This document shows positions 38,661 through 48,670 of a stretch of 64,000 bases of DNA, in pieces. The notes under the pieces were generated by a model. That model was given only the letters and a program-made list of their open reading frames with translations. It made no database searches and was not told where the DNA came from. This stretch comes from Hathewaya massiliensis (GTDB lineage: Bacteria; Bacillota; Clostridia; Clostridiales; Clostridiaceae): NCBI RefSeq assembly GCF_902143515.1, contig NZ_CABFVD010000002.1, positions 167,088 to 231,087 on the forward strand, read 5' to 3'. Each line of letters opens with the position of its first letter. Position 1 is the stretch's first letter. The position numbers and the translations under genes were made by a program.

Positions 38661-38796
38661 TTATCCACAAGCAAATTGTGGACAATGTGTATAAGTATAC
38701 ATATAAAGATTAATCATATGGAGGAAATCCTTAATATTAAAATAATATAGAAGTTGTCCACATAATATATAAAGTTATCCACATAATTGTGAATAA
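38661..38796. promoter_or_regulatory. DnaA-box cluster 1
   Basis: Five boxes occur: TTATCCACA at 38661 and 38775, TTGTCCACA at 38754, and on the minus strand TTGTCCACA (38677-38685) and TTATTCACA (38788-38796). They lie between the candidate RNA and the DUF1836 gene. No dnaA gene is adjacent. They may titrate DnaA or regulate a neighbour. The remaining sequence to 39208 is AT-rich with no further element. Confidence 0.7.
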
Positions 38797-39208
38797 CTTT
38801 ATTGTTTATAGGATAAATAAATAATAGTTGCAAATTTGAAAGTTATGTATTCAAAAAATATCATTTGTCAAAAAAAGAAAAGGCTTGTAGACCTATAGGG
38901 AAAGTTATATTAAGTCGACTTTTATAATTGTAAGGGTATAAGATAGTTTAATTTAATGTAAATTTTATATTTGTTAACTTGTAATAAGGTTATATATACC
39001 CTATAATTAAAATATACAATATGTTTTATGAAAGCAAGAAACAAATCTTACAGTATATATTAAATTTCTTTTCAAATAATATGTATTATTAAAATATATG
39101 TACATTTTAATATATGTGCATTTTAATAAATTTATATTTAAAAATATAAATTTAATATTTTAAGTTCTTGCTTCAGTTAAATTTAAATAAATTAGGAAGG
39201 TGAAGGGT

Positions 39209-39805
39209 GTGGAGAAAGTAGAATTTTCAATAGATAAAATAAATATTTTAGCTAAGGAAATGTCTGAGAGTAGCATAATTGCTTATGAAGATCTTCCACA
39301 GTACGATTTATTTTTATCACAGGTTATTGATTTTTTAAATGATCATTTTAAAAAAGAAAAGTATACTAATAATATTGTACAGAACTACATTAAAAGTGAG
39401 GTTATATCTAAACCAGAAGATGGTAAGAAAAGGGGATATACAAAGTTACATTTAGCTCAATTAGCTCTACTTAGTTATATGAGACCTGTACTTACAACTG
39501 AAGAAATAAAAAAGGTTTTTAGATTAGCTTTTAATGAGATCAATGATAGAACTGATGATATAATAAGTTGGGAAAGTGCGTATAAGAGCTTTTCTGGAAT
39601 ACAAAAGGAATGTTTTAATTATTTTCTTTCTACGGATTATTTTGATGAAGAAAAAATTAACGATATAATTAAAGAGTTTAATTTAGAATCCAAGGATGAA
39701 GAAAGAATAAAGGTATTTCTAGTAGTTATGACACTAATAGCGCAATCTAGTGTTATTAAAAAATTAGCGCAAAAAATAATAGATGACTATGAAGAGAACT
39801 TTTAA
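39209..39805 (+). CDS. DUF1836 domain protein
   Basis: A protein of about 198 residues matching the DUF1836 layout: an N-terminal helical part, YIKSEVISKPEDGKKRGYTKLHLAQLALL-like DNA-binding region (in pieces KSEVISKPEDGKKRGY and KLHLAQLALLSYM), then a C-terminal helical domain. The family is common in Firmicutes and presumed to be regulatory. The GTG at 39209 is spaced properly from AGGAAGG; the GTG at 39200 overlaps it. The DnaA-box cluster lies about 410 bases upstream. Confidence 0.85.
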   Translation: MEKVEFSIDKINILAKEMSESSIIAYEDLPQYDLFLSQVIDFLNDHFKKEKYTNNIVQNYIKSEVISKPEDGKKRGYTKLHLAQLALLSYMRPVLTTEEIKKVFRLAFNEINDRTDDIISWESAYKSFSGIQKECFNYFLSTDYFDEEKINDIIKEFNLESKDEERIKVFLVVMTLIAQSSVIKKLAQKIIDDYEENF

Positions 39806-39897
39806 ACGAAGATAAATAATTTCCTCCTGTCTATATTTTTTAGAATTAGCATATATAAAGTTATGTGATTTTAAAAGTATAGATAGGAGGATTTTTT

Positions 39898-40053
39898 ATG
39901 GATAAAATATTTGATTTAGTAGGCAATTTAGGATTCCCTATAGCAGTTTCTATTTATTTATTAACTAGAATAGAAGGGAAATTAGAGAGCCTAACTAAAA
40001 GTATAAATAACCTTTCTAACTCCATAGTTACTATTATCGAAAAGACAAAATAG
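39898..40053 (+). CDS. YvrJ family small protein
   Basis: A 51-residue protein starting MDKIFDLVGNLGFPIAVSIY with one membrane-like helix and then an amphipathic tail (RIEGKLESLTKSINNL). This is the YvrJ family pattern. ATG with AGGAGG. In many Firmicutes YvrJ is found next to DUF1659 and DUF2922 genes, which here lie at 48671 and 48995. Function unknown. Confidence 0.85.
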   Translation: MDKIFDLVGNLGFPIAVSIYLLTRIEGKLESLTKSINNLSNSIVTIIEKTK

Positions 40054-40463
40054 AGTTAATTAATATTACTCTAGAACTTATTTATTAGTTATAGAGGTTA
40101 TGGCGTTAAGGGAGTTACATACAATATAATCTTTTAAAAGTTTAGAGCTAACACAGTATATTGTGGTATTTATTCTTAGTGCCATAGCACCTTAATGGTA
40201 TTTAAGACGAATAATACAGAATATTTAAAAAAGAATAAAAAAATTTTTTTGTTTATAAATATGCATTAATATTATTCAAATAAATATACTATCTATAGAA
40301 TTTATATGATTTAAAAATTACACTTTATAAAGTTACAAATATTTATCCGAGTATAGGGGAATAATATGCAAAGACCTACTTTGTAGTACCGTTGACAATA
40401 ATTGTTTTAAGAGTTACTATGAAGTCAGAAAATAGTAATCAGTGATTTTAAGGAGGAAATAGG
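40054..40463 (+). promoter_or_regulatory. Upstream region and promoter of the arc operon
   Basis: TTGACA (40392-40397) and TACTAT (40415-40420) have a 17-base spacer and lie 44 bases before the arcC start. No clear arginine box or catabolite-repression site was recognised. The rest is AT-rich. Confidence 0.7.
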
Positions 40464-41408
40464 ATGAAAATAGTTCTAGCTTTAGGTGGAAATGCCCTTC
40501 AAGCAGATCCTAAGGACAAAAGTGCAAATGCTCAATTAAAGACATGTAAAGAAACAGCTAAATCTATAGTTGATCTTATAGAAGAAGGACACACAGTTTC
40601 AATAGTGCATGGAAATGGACCACAAGTTGGTCAAATAGTTGCATCAATTGAAGCAGGGCACAAACAAAATGAATCAAATGTATTATTTCCATTTGATGTA
40701 TGTGGATCCTTTTCTCAAGGCTATATAGGATATCATCTTCAAAATGCTATATCAGCAGAGCTTCAAAAGAGAAATATGAATAAAAATGTAGGAACTGTTG
40801 TAACTCAAGTATTAGTAGATAAAAATGATCAAGGATTCCAAAATCCAACAAAGCCAATAGGATCCTTCTTCACAGAGGAAGAGGCTAAAAAGCTAGAATC
40901 AGAGCAAGGTTATGTAATGAAAGAAGATGCTGGTAGAGGCTATAGAAGAGTAGTTGCATCACCAAAGCCAATTGATGTTATTGAAAAGAACTTAATAAAA
41001 AGCTTAGTAGATGATGGAGCTGTAGTAATTTCTTGTGGTGGTGGTGGAATACCAGTTATAAAAGAAAATGATGAAGTTAAGGGTGTAGCTGCAGTTATAG
41101 ATAAGGATTTTGCTGCAGAAAAACTTGCAGAAATTTTAGATGCAGATGCTTTAATTATATTAACAGCTGTAGATAGAGTTTGTGTTAACTTCAATAAGCC
41201 AGACCAAAAGGCATTAGAACAAATGACTTTAGCAGATGTGGATAAATATATTGCAGAGGGCCAATTTGCACCAGGAAGTATGCTGCCAAAGGTAGAAGCT
41301 TGTAAGAAATTTATTCAATATGATAATAGCAAGGTTGCTATTATAGCTTCTTTAGAAAAGGCAAAGGATGCTATAAAAGGGCAATCAGGAACAAAAATTG
41401 TTGGATAA
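40464..41408 (+). CDS. arcC: Carbamate kinase
   Basis: A 314-residue kinase that makes ATP from carbamoyl phosphate, the last step of the arginine deiminase pathway. Motifs are [43 protein letters not shown] and [14 protein letters not shown] with AAGGAGG. First gene of arcC-arcA-arcB, ending 23 bases before arcA. Confidence 0.97.
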   Translation: MKIVLALGGNALQADPKDKSANAQLKTCKETAKSIVDLIEEGHTVSIVHGNGPQVGQIVASIEAGHKQNESNVLFPFDVCGSFSQGYIGYHLQNAISAELQKRNMNKNVGTVVTQVLVDKNDQGFQNPTKPIGSFFTEEEAKKLESEQGYVMKEDAGRGYRRVVASPKPIDVIEKNLIKSLVDDGAVVISCGGGGIPVIKENDEVKGVAAVIDKDFAAEKLAEILDADALIILTAVDRVCVNFNKPDQKALEQMTLADVDKYIAEGQFAPGSMLPKVEACKKFIQYDNSKVAIIASLEKAKDAIKGQSGTKIVG

Positions 41409-41431
41409 TAATGGAGAAAGGGGCATTGGTA

Positions 41432-42640
41432 ATGAGTAAAAAAGGTATTCATGTTTATTCAGAAATAGGTAAGTTAAAGACCGTAATGCTACACAGACCT
41501 GGGGAAGAAATTGAGAATTTAATACCTGAGTATTTAGAGAGGTTATTATTCGATGATATTCCTTATTTAAAGGTTGCAAGAGAAGAACATGATTCTTTTG
41601 CAAAAATTTTGCAAAACAATGGGGTTGAAGTACTATATCTTGAAAAATTAGTAGGGGAAGCTTTAAGAGAAGAGGCAATAAGAGATCAATTTGTTAATGA
41701 AGTTATATCAGAATGTAAGATTTCAGATAAAGATATTCAATCAGAAATTAAAAAGTTTTTATTATCTATGCCAGAAAAGGCTATGGTCGATAAGGTTATG
41801 GCTGGAATTAGAAAAAAAGAAATTGGTATTAAGGAATCATATGAAGATTATCCATTTATAATGGATCCAATGCCAAACCTGTATTTTACTAGAGACCCAT
41901 TTGCATGTATGGGTAGTGGAGTTTCTTTAAACACTATGAGAACTGAAACAAGAAATAGAGAGACCATTTTCGGTAAATATATCTTTAAATATCATCCAGA
42001 CTACAGGGATTCTGCAGTTAAGTTATGGTATGATAGAGGCGCTAAATATGCAATCGAAGGTGGAGACGAATTAGTATTAAGCAAGGATATATTAGCAATC
42101 GGTGCAAGTCAAAGAACTGATGCTGAAGCAGTTAAAGTACTAGCTAAGAACATATTTGAAGCAGGAGAAAGTTTCAAGACTGTTCTAATATTCCACATAC
42201 CTGCAGTAAGAGCATTTATGCACCTTGATACAGTATTTACTATGATAGACTACGATAAGTTTACTATGCATCCAGGAATAGAAGGTTCATTAAAAGTTAC
42301 AGCATTAACTTATGATGCAGCTAAAAAAGAAGTTATTGCTAAAGAAGAAGAGGGCACTATAGAGAAAATATTATCAAAATATTTAAATAAAGATATTACT
42401 GTAATTAGATGTGGCGGAGGAGATAAGATTATAGCTGAAAGAGAGCAATGGAACGATGGTTCTAACACTCTAGCTATAGCACCGGGTAAGGTTGTAACTT
42501 ACGAGAGAAACTATGTAACTAATGAGTTATTAGATAAATACAATGTAACTGTTCTTCCTATGGTTTCAGCAGAACTTTCTAGAGGAAGAGGAGGCCCAAG
42601 ATGTATGTCAATGCCATTTGTTAGAGAGGATATTGAATAA
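41432..42640 (+). CDS. arcA: Arginine deiminase
   Basis: A 402-residue guanidino hydrolase that turns arginine into citrulline and ammonia. Seen are the substrate motif [11 protein letters not shown], the catalytic HLDTVFT, GGGDKI and the nucleophile cysteine in [12 protein letters not shown] near the C-terminus. The ATG at 41432 is chosen with GAGAAAGGGG upstream; the ATG 21 bases earlier is less likely. Confidence 0.97.
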   Translation: MSKKGIHVYSEIGKLKTVMLHRPGEEIENLIPEYLERLLFDDIPYLKVAREEHDSFAKILQNNGVEVLYLEKLVGEALREEAIRDQFVNEVISECKISDKDIQSEIKKFLLSMPEKAMVDKVMAGIRKKEIGIKESYEDYPFIMDPMPNLYFTRDPFACMGSGVSLNTMRTETRNRETIFGKYIFKYHPDYRDSAVKLWYDRGAKYAIEGGDELVLSKDILAIGASQRTDAEAVKVLAKNIFEAGESFKTVLIFHIPAVRAFMHLDTVFTMIDYDKFTMHPGIEGSLKVTALTYDAAKKEVIAKEEEGTIEKILSKYLNKDITVIRCGGGDKIIAEREQWNDGSNTLAIAPGKVVTYERNYVTNELLDKYNVTVLPMVSAELSRGRGGPRCMSMPFVREDIE

Positions 42641-42670
42641 TATATTAGGTCTTGAAATAACATAATTTAA

Positions 42671-42824
42671 ACAATATATTAGTATCTTTTAGTAATATAT
42701 TAGTATGTTTCAGTAATATATGAATAACTTTTATAAAAATCTGTTGATAATATACAAATAGTATATTATTATCAATATGTGATAGTACTTACTATGGGGG
42801 AATATTATTCCTCCCATAGTTTTA
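42671..42824 (+). repeat. arcA-arcB spacer: tandem repeats and a hairpin
   Basis: The unit AATATATTAGTATSTTTYAGT occurs twice and a decayed third time at 42673-42730 with a period of about 20 bases. At 42791-42824 ACTATGGG-GGAAT pairs with ATTCC-CCCATAGT and is followed by TTTT. The hairpin may trim or partly terminate the message between arcA and arcB. Confidence 0.6.
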
Positions 42825-42866
42825 TAATGGTATAAAATATAACAAGAAAACGAAAGGGGTAATCAA

Positions 42867-43865
42867 ATGTTTAACTTAAGAAACAGACACTTCTTAACTT
42901 TAATGGACTTTACACCAAAGGAAATAAATTATTTCTTGGATTTAGCTAGAGATCTTAAAAGAGCTAAATATGCAGGAACTGAACAACAAAGATTAAAAGG
43001 AAAAAATATAGCTTTAATCTTTGAAAAAACTTCAACAAGAACAAGATGTGCTTTTGAAGTTGCAGCATATGACCAAGGAGCTCATGTTACATACCTAGGA
43101 CCTTCAGGCTCTCAAATTGGTAAAAAAGAATCAATGGCTGATACAGCTAGAGTTTTAGGACGAATGTTTGATGGTATTGAGTATAGAGGATTTGCTCAAG
43201 AAACAGTAGAAGAATTAGCTAAATATGCTGGAGTACCAGTATGGAATGGATTAACAGATGCTGATCACCCAACTCAAATTTTAGCTGACTTCTTAACAAT
43301 AAGAGAACATTTTGACAAACCATTAAATCAAATAAAATTTGTTTATGCTGGTGATGGAAGAAACAACATGGCTAATGCTTTAATGATAGGTGCAGCTAAA
43401 ATGGGAATGGACTTTAGAATAGTAGCTCCAAAAGAATTATTCCCAGAAGAAGAATTAGTAGCTCAATGTAATGAAGTTGCTAAATCAACAGGTGCAACAA
43501 TCACTATTACTGATGATGTTAAAGCTGGAGTTAAAGATGTTGACGTTATATACACAGACGTTTGGGTATCTATGGGTGAACCAGACGAAGTATGGGCTGA
43601 AAGAATTAAACTTTTAAAACCATACCAAGTTAACAAAGAAATGATGGAAGCTACAGGAAATCCAAAAACTAAATTCATGCACTGTTTACCAGCATACCAT
43701 GACTTAAAAACTGCAGTAGGAAGAGACATTAACGAAAAATTCGGCTTAAATGGTATGGAAGTTACTGATGATGTATTTGAAAGTGAAGCTTCAATAGCAT
43801 TTGATGAAGCAGAAAACAGAATGCATACAATTAAAGCTGTTATGGTTGCTACATTAGGAGACTAA
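42867..43865 (+). CDS. arcB: Ornithine carbamoyltransferase (catabolic, arc operon)
   Basis: A 332-residue enzyme splitting citrulline to ornithine and carbamoyl phosphate. It has the carbamoyl phosphate site [24 protein letters not shown], the ornithine motif [10 protein letters not shown] and the catalytic [11 protein letters not shown] with GAAAGGGG. The context with arcA and arcC indicates the catabolic role. The arginine/ornithine exchanger arcD is not in the cluster. Codon usage is strongly biased, as in highly expressed genes. Confidence 0.96.
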   Translation: MFNLRNRHFLTLMDFTPKEINYFLDLARDLKRAKYAGTEQQRLKGKNIALIFEKTSTRTRCAFEVAAYDQGAHVTYLGPSGSQIGKKESMADTARVLGRMFDGIEYRGFAQETVEELAKYAGVPVWNGLTDADHPTQILADFLTIREHFDKPLNQIKFVYAGDGRNNMANALMIGAAKMGMDFRIVAPKELFPEEELVAQCNEVAKSTGATITITDDVKAGVKDVDVIYTDVWVSMGEPDEVWAERIKLLKPYQVNKEMMEATGNPKTKFMHCLPAYHDLKTAVGRDINEKFGLNGMEVTDDVFESEASIAFDEAENRMHTIKAVMVATLGD

Positions 43866-43874
43866 TTTAAAGCT

Positions 43875-43916
43875 TAAAAAAGAGCCTATCGTAAAGATAA
43901 GGCTCTTTTAATTTTA
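43875..43916 (+). terminator. Terminator of the arc operon
   Basis: AAAGAGCCTATC pairs with GATAAGGCTCTTTT (one bulge), followed by a T/A tract. Confidence 0.85.
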
Positions 43917-43922
43917 AGAATT

Positions 43923-44138
43923 TGTTAGAGAAAATGTTGATATGACAATAACTTCATCACTGATTCACTGCCTTAAGAATTTCTATTATTTCTTCCGTAA
44001 ATATTCCTAAAGTTTTAAAACTCGCTATGCTCAAACATTAAAACTTTTTAACGGAATATTTACTACAGAAATAATGAAATTCTAAAAACTTGTTCATAGG
44101 TGATTACGTAACCGTCATATCAACAAAGTTGTCTAACA
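43923..44138. mobile_element. MITE-like element, copy 2 (about 216 bases)
   Basis: It is the reverse-complement counterpart of 22718-22934. It starts TGTTAGAGAAAATGTTGATA and ends TATCAACAAAGTTGTCTAACA; the interior shares CACCTATGAACAAG-type blocks in inverted order. No coding sequence. It lies between the convergent arcB and antiporter genes. Confidence 0.8.
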
Positions 44139-44168
44139 AAGCCTTAATTTATCATTAAACATTGTAAG

Positions 44169-45371
44169 TTAATTAACATTAACCTGTTCTTTAACAGAAC
44201 TAATTTGAGCTTCTCCTGCTTTAAATAAAGCAATTTTAGTAAGTAGTGGTCCTATTAATTCATAAACCACAGTAGCTGCAAGAATTATTGTTCTAATTTC
44301 TGTGCCTAGGGGAGAAGGTAATATTTTTTCTCCTATAAGGGCAAGTCCAATAGCTACTCCAGCTTGTGGTATTAAAGTTATGCCTAAATATTTCTGAACA
44401 GTACTAGGTGCATTTGATAACCTAGCACCTATGCCAGCACCAACCATTTTTCCTATAGCTCTTATAACAATATATGCTATACCCAAAACTCCGACTTTTT
44501 CTAGAATAGATATGTTTAGTTCAACTCCTGCAATAGTAAAAAAGGCTATAAACATAGGGGGTGTGAACCTATCTACTACGGAAAAAATCCTAGTTGTATT
44601 TGGAGCGATATTTATAATAGTAGCTCCTATACTCATACAGCATAAAAGAGGAGATAAGTTAAATTTAGTACATATACCTATGGCAAGAAAGATAAATCCT
44701 ACTGTTAGGCTCAATAGCTTTTCCTCACTTCTAAGTTCTTTAGAGATAAAAGAAAATGCAACACCAAGTATAAGTCCTATACCAAGGGCTAGTACTATTT
44801 CGATTATTGGTTTTACAAAAGCCATAATTATAGATGTATTTGAGTTACTTAATAAAGTTGTTGCAATAGTAGATGATATACCAAATATCATAATACAAAC
44901 AGCATCATCCATAGCAACCACAGGTAGTAGAGTATCCACAAGAGGACCTTTTGCTTTATACTGTCTTACTACCATTAAAGTAGCAGCAGGAGCAGTGGCA
45001 GCAGCTATAGCACCAAGAACAATGCTAAAAGGAACTGTTTGCTTAAATATAAATATCATGGCTAAATCTACAAAGAGAGTTGCAAAGGACGCTTCTAATA
45101 AAGTAATTAATAATACACCTTTACCTATTTTCTTTATATGATTAATATCAAATTGACTTCCAATGGTATAAGCAATAAAGCCAAGAGCAGCTTCTGAAAT
45201 TATATCTAAATTAGAAGCTACGTTCTGAGGAACAATACCTAAAATACTAGGACCTATAATTACTCCTCCAATTAAGTATCCTGTAACTTCTGGCAATTTA
45301 ATATATGATACAAGTCTTCCCATTAAAATTCCACAAAGTAAAATAACACTAACATAAAATAAAGTATTCAC
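44169..45371 (-). CDS. Cation:proton antiporter, CPA2 family
   Basis: A 400-residue membrane protein with about 12 spans of the Na+/H+ exchanger fold: LPEVTGYLIGGVIIGPSILG at the start, AIAAATAPAATLMVV and LLPVVAMDDAVCIMIFG in the core (the DD region is typical of electrogenic exchangers). No C-terminal RCK domain is present. It is the third gene of a lipoprotein - PII-like - antiporter operon and lies 55 bases after the PII-like gene, which may regulate it. Confidence 0.92.
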   Translation of the reverse strand: MNTLFYVSVILLCGILMGRLVSYIKLPEVTGYLIGGVIIGPSILGIVPQNVASNLDIISEAALGFIAYTIGSQFDINHIKKIGKGVLLITLLEASFATLFVDLAMIFIFKQTVPFSIVLGAIAAATAPAATLMVVRQYKAKGPLVDTLLPVVAMDDAVCIMIFGISSTIATTLLSNSNTSIIMAFVKPIIEIVLALGIGLILGVAFSFISKELRSEEKLLSLTVGFIFLAIGICTKFNLSPLLCCMSIGATIINIAPNTTRIFSVVDRFTPPMFIAFFTIAGVELNISILEKVGVLGIAYIVIRAIGKMVGAGIGARLSNAPSTVQKYLGITLIPQAGVAIGLALIGEKILPSPLGTEIRTIILAATVVYELIGPLLTKIALFKAGEAQISSVKEQVNVN

Positions 45372-45426
45372 TTTATTACCTCTTTCTATTTAAGTTTTTT
45401 AATAGTTCTTTAGTAAAACTTGAAGC

Positions 45427-45768
45427 TTATTTTAATATTCCTTCTGTAAAACTTACTGGAACGGCAAAAATTACTCCAATATTAGGCTTAGATAAATCTC
45501 CAACCACCTTTTTTATTGCATCCACTGCAACAGGTAAATCCTCATCTTTAAGTACAGTAAAAATGGTTTTATTAAAGGGACGATTTTCATTTAAAATCAT
45601 TTTTAAAGAACCAAAAATAGGAATATCCCCATGATCAGATTCAGATAGCATTTTTGCCATACCAGTGCTATCTATTACAGTAGCACCTTTAATACCTGCA
45701 TTATTTAATTCTGAAAGTACATCTTCTAATAGATCTACTTTGTTTAATACAAATGTTAGCATTTGCAT
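45427..45768 (-). CDS. PII-like protein associated with the antiporter
   Basis: A 113-residue protein with the ferredoxin-like pattern of PII-fold proteins: LTFVLNKVDLLEDVLSELNN, GIKGATVIDSTGMAKML, a loop of about 20 residues (ESDHGDIPIFGSLKMILN), TIFTVLKDEDLPVAVDAI and a C-terminal VIFAVPVSFTEG. It is neither GlnB (no T-loop Tyr51 pattern) nor DarA. ATG with AAGGAGGTG. It sits directly before a CPA2 antiporter, suggesting ligand-controlled ion transport; the ligand is unknown. Confidence 0.75.
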   Translation of the reverse strand: MQMLTFVLNKVDLLEDVLSELNNAGIKGATVIDSTGMAKMLSESDHGDIPIFGSLKMILNENRPFNKTIFTVLKDEDLPVAVDAIKKVVGDLSKPNIGVIFAVPVSFTEGILK

Positions 45769-45783
45769 TAGAAATACACCTCC

Positions 45784-46281
45784 TTAGTTTATGTCTAGTT
45801 TAACTTTATATTTAGAAGTTAATTTTTTTAACTCCTTTTCAAACTTTTTATGTTCTTTTAAAGCTTCTTTAAAAAGACTTTGGTTTTCCTTAAGCCTTTT
45901 AAAATTTTTTTCTTCTAGAGACTTTTTAAAGCCATTAAGAGAATTAAATTGTTTAGTACAAGAATCTAAATATATATTATGAAGGTTTTTTACCTCTTCA
46001 GTAGTAGGATTAATAGCTTTTAAGTTATTTAGAAAATTAGAGTATTTAGGAATTATAAGCTTTTTAAATACGACTAAAGATACATCATCACTTTTATAAT
46101 TATCTCCTACAATACTGTTATAATCATTTAAAGCATCATCCCTTTCAGGGTTTATAGCATTTAGATTATTTATATAGATTTGAAGATCCTCTCTTATGTC
46201 CTTATTACCGTAATAATAACAACCAGTTAATAAAAAACTCATAAAAAATATAATAATTATAACATAGATAAATTTTTTCAT
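45784..46281 (-). CDS. Putative lipoprotein
   Basis: A 165-residue protein with a signal peptide (FIYVIIIIFFMSFLL) and lipobox LLTGC. The mature part is charged and helical (two segments rich in K and E, e.g. KFEKELKKLTSKYKVKL), without a recognised domain. It ends 15 bases before the PII-like gene and is first in the operon with the antiporter, so it may sense or stabilise at the outer membrane face. Confidence 0.75.
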   Translation of the reverse strand: MKKFIYVIIIIFFMSFLLTGCYYYGNKDIREDLQIYINNLNAINPERDDALNDYNSIVGDNYKSDDVSLVVFKKLIIPKYSNFLNNLKAINPTTEEVKNLHNIYLDSCTKQFNSLNGFKKSLEEKNFKRLKENQSLFKEALKEHKKFEKELKKLTSKYKVKLDIN

Positions 46282-46373
46282 TTTACAATCCTTATAGATT
46301 AATCCTATATTATTATAGTATCATATATGACTTATAATAACTATAAATGGCTTTAAATTTAAAAAAAACACGA

Positions 46374-46412
46374 AAAAAATCTCCCCATATAAGGTATAGA
46401 GAGATTTTTTAA
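46374..46412 (-). terminator. Terminator of the Xaa-Pro peptidase gene (minus strand)
   Basis: On the minus strand AAAAATCTCTC and GGAGATTTTTTT flank a loop and end in a T tract. Confidence 0.75.
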
Positions 46413-46426
46413 ACTAAACTTTAAAT

Positions 46427-47527
46427 TTAAACTATAACAATATCCCTTGTGAATTTATTAAGGATTTCAGGCTTACCGTCTTTTCCTATAACAACGATGT
46501 CTTCTATTCTCATACCAAACTTTCCAGGTATATATATGCCTGGTTCTATACTAAATGCCATACCAGGTTCTAAAACTAGAGGATTATTTTCTTTTATATA
46601 TGGTGCTTCGTGCACGCTATAACCTATACCGTGTCCAGTTCTATTTAAGAAGTGCTCACCATGTCCAGCTTCTTTTATAACGTCTCTAGCTTTTTTATCA
46701 ACTTCTCCACAAGTTACGCCTTGTTTTGCAAAAGTTTCAGCATCCCAATGAGCTTTTTTAACTATTTCATATACTTCTCTTTGCTCATCAGTAATTCCAC
46801 CTATAAAGAAAGTTCTAGATGTGTCAGAACAATATCCTTTATACTTACATCCAAGGTCTAGAATTACAAGATCTTGTTCTTCAATAACTCTAGAGTCTCC
46901 ATTATAATGAGGCATTGAACTATTTGGACCAGAAGATATAATAGGTTCAAAAGAAACACCCTCAGCTCCTAATTTATCAAAAGTTTCATAAACTTTTTCT
47001 TTAATATCTCTTTCAGTAAGACCTGGCTTTATAAATTTAGCTAGTTCTTCCATAACCTTATCTGCCATTTGAGCAGCAATTCTCATTTTTTCTATGTCTT
47101 CTTCGCTTTTTACTATTCTAAACTCTTCTAAAAGATTGTGAGCATTAAAGAATTTTCCATCAAACTTTTCAGCTACATCAAGCATGTTTATAGCCCTTAT
47201 AGCACAGTTTACCCCTATGTTTTTGCCCATTAAACCATAATCCTTAAGTCCTTCAATTACGCTATCTACAAAGCCATTTCCATCGCTCCAAACGTAGTAT
47301 TTAGCATCAGAACCAAGCTTGTGAAGGATTTCTTCATAGTTTAGTTCTGGAGTAACGTAAAAATAGTCTCCATTAGATAATAAGAAAAGAGCTTGGAATC
47401 TCTCATCTGGAGCAGGAGAAAAATCAAGAAGATATTCAAGATCGCTTGAAGGTCCTATAATTATAGCATCTAGGTTATTTTTCTTCATTAATCCGTAAAG
47501 ATTTTCAATGTATGGTGCTTGAAACAT
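46427..47527 (-). CDS. Xaa-Pro aminopeptidase, M24 family
   Basis: A 366-residue pita-bread metallopeptidase that removes N-terminal residues before proline. The creatinase-like N-terminal domain is followed by metal ligands: the two Asp in LDLGCKYKGYCSDTSR, His in GHGIGYSVHE, and Glu in SIEPGIYIPG and GMRIEDIVV. The ATG at 47527 with GGGGTGG is preferred; the upstream extension of 17 residues lacks a binding site. Monocistronic. Confidence 0.94.
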   Translation of the reverse strand: MFQAPYIENLYGLMKKNNLDAIIIGPSSDLEYLLDFSPAPDERFQALFLLSNGDYFYVTPELNYEEILHKLGSDAKYYVWSDGNGFVDSVIEGLKDYGLMGKNIGVNCAIRAINMLDVAEKFDGKFFNAHNLLEEFRIVKSEEDIEKMRIAAQMADKVMEELAKFIKPGLTERDIKEKVYETFDKLGAEGVSFEPIISSGPNSSMPHYNGDSRVIEEQDLVILDLGCKYKGYCSDTSRTFFIGGITDEQREVYEIVKKAHWDAETFAKQGVTCGEVDKKARDVIKEAGHGEHFLNRTGHGIGYSVHEAPYIKENNPLVLEPGMAFSIEPGIYIPGKFGMRIEDIVVIGKDGKPEILNKFTRDIVIV

Positions 47528-47906
47528 ATTATCCACCCCTATAATAAAATTTAAATTAGACTTGATTATAGAAATCAATTTCTATAAATCTAATTCATTT
47601 AATTACCTAAATTCTATTTTAGTATATTTAAGTATAAAAATCCATATGTAGTTTAAGTGAATAAACATGGTAATGATTATGTAGGAACTTAGAGGAGGAC
47701 TTTACTTAATAATTTGAAAAAATAGAATTTCAAGAGAAAATAGAAGCTATAAAATAACAGCAGGTTTTACTTATGGTTTAAAAAAATAGAAGTATTAGGT
47801 GGCTAGTTATGGGAAAAATATATAGTGGGTATATAAATATAAGGAAATTTTAGCTTAAATTTATGGTAATATAGTAAGTATAAAGTTTAAATAGGAAGGT
47901 GAACTT
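47528..47906. other. Intergenic region with a weak match to the GGAGTATTAGA motif
   Basis: GAAGTATTAGGTGGCTAGTT (47788 onward) resembles the motif and its 3' flank at 38553 (GGAGTATTAGAGGGATAGT). No gene, promoter or RNA could be fixed otherwise in this divergent gap. Confidence 0.3.
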
Positions 47907-48503
47907 ATGGAAAATATAAATAAGTTAATATCCTTAGGATATGAAAAATTAATAGGTCAAAGTACTGTAGAGGCCTGTGATCATTGGTTAGAAGCTTTTG
48001 AACTAATAAAAGAAGTAGCTAGAGAAAAGTCTTATAAGAATATAAAACAAATAGAGGAAGAATTTAAGTTTATAGAACATCTTACAAATTGGGTTCAAGA
48101 TATAGAGATGGAGCTTGAGAATGCAGGTATCGAAGAAAAGGAATACTTTAAAAAGAGAATAACATATACAACGGAGTTTTGTGATATTTTCACAGAAACA
48201 GATGAGTTTATCATAATGAGTATGAAACTTGCAAAGGCAGAGTCTTATTTTGAACTTGAGGAAGTTACAAAGAGTGAGGAACTATTTAAACAGTATGCAG
48301 AAGAGTATAAGGATTCTGTTTGGCCCTTTGTTAAATGGGGTGATGTATACTGGCTTTCAAATATATTAAATGAAAGAAGAGAACTTTTAAATGTAGATAA
48401 AGCCATGGAAATATACAAAAGTGGCTTGGGAAGAGATGCTCATGAAGACTATATATTAGAAGATAGGATTGGCGACTTACAAGAGATTATAGATAGACAG
48501 TAA
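47907..48503 (+). CDS. TPR-like helical protein of unknown function
   Basis: A 198-residue, all-helical, acidic protein with repeated helix pairs (AEEYKDSVWPFVKWGDVYWL, MEIYKSGLGRDAHEDYILEDRI) that look like TPR units. Related proteins often precede a SEC-C zinc domain, which is absent here. ATG with AGGAAGGTGA. Ends before a terminator at 48563. Function cannot be stated. Confidence 0.65.
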   Translation: MENINKLISLGYEKLIGQSTVEACDHWLEAFELIKEVAREKSYKNIKQIEEEFKFIEHLTNWVQDIEMELENAGIEEKEYFKKRITYTTEFCDIFTETDEFIIMSMKLAKAESYFELEEVTKSEELFKQYAEEYKDSVWPFVKWGDVYWLSNILNERRELLNVDKAMEIYKSGLGRDAHEDYILEDRIGDLQEIIDRQ

Positions 48504-48562
48504 GAGGATATAAATACAGGGTAATATGTAGTAAGAAAAAATAAGATATAGTAAGTGTAATA

Positions 48563-48603
48563 AAAAAGAAGCTATGGCAAACTGCTGTAGCTTTTTAATT
48601 TTA
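48563..48603 (+). terminator. Terminator after the TPR-like gene
   Basis: AGCTATGGCA and TGCTGTAGCT pair with mismatches, followed by TTTTTAATTTTAT. Confidence 0.65.
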
Positions 48604-48670
48604 TTATATTTAATTTTATGTCCCAAAGTTTTTATAAGTACATATATATTCTTTGAAAGGGGTTGATAAT

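Noticed and set aside
38661-38796. Chromosomal oriC
   Set aside because: No dnaA or dnaN beside it and no clear unwinding element with the typical arrangement; called only a DnaA-box cluster.
44431-45141. 236-residue plus-strand frame antisense to the antiporter
   Set aside because: No ribosome binding site, low-complexity I/T/A-rich peptide, and the opposite strand encodes a full CPA2 antiporter.
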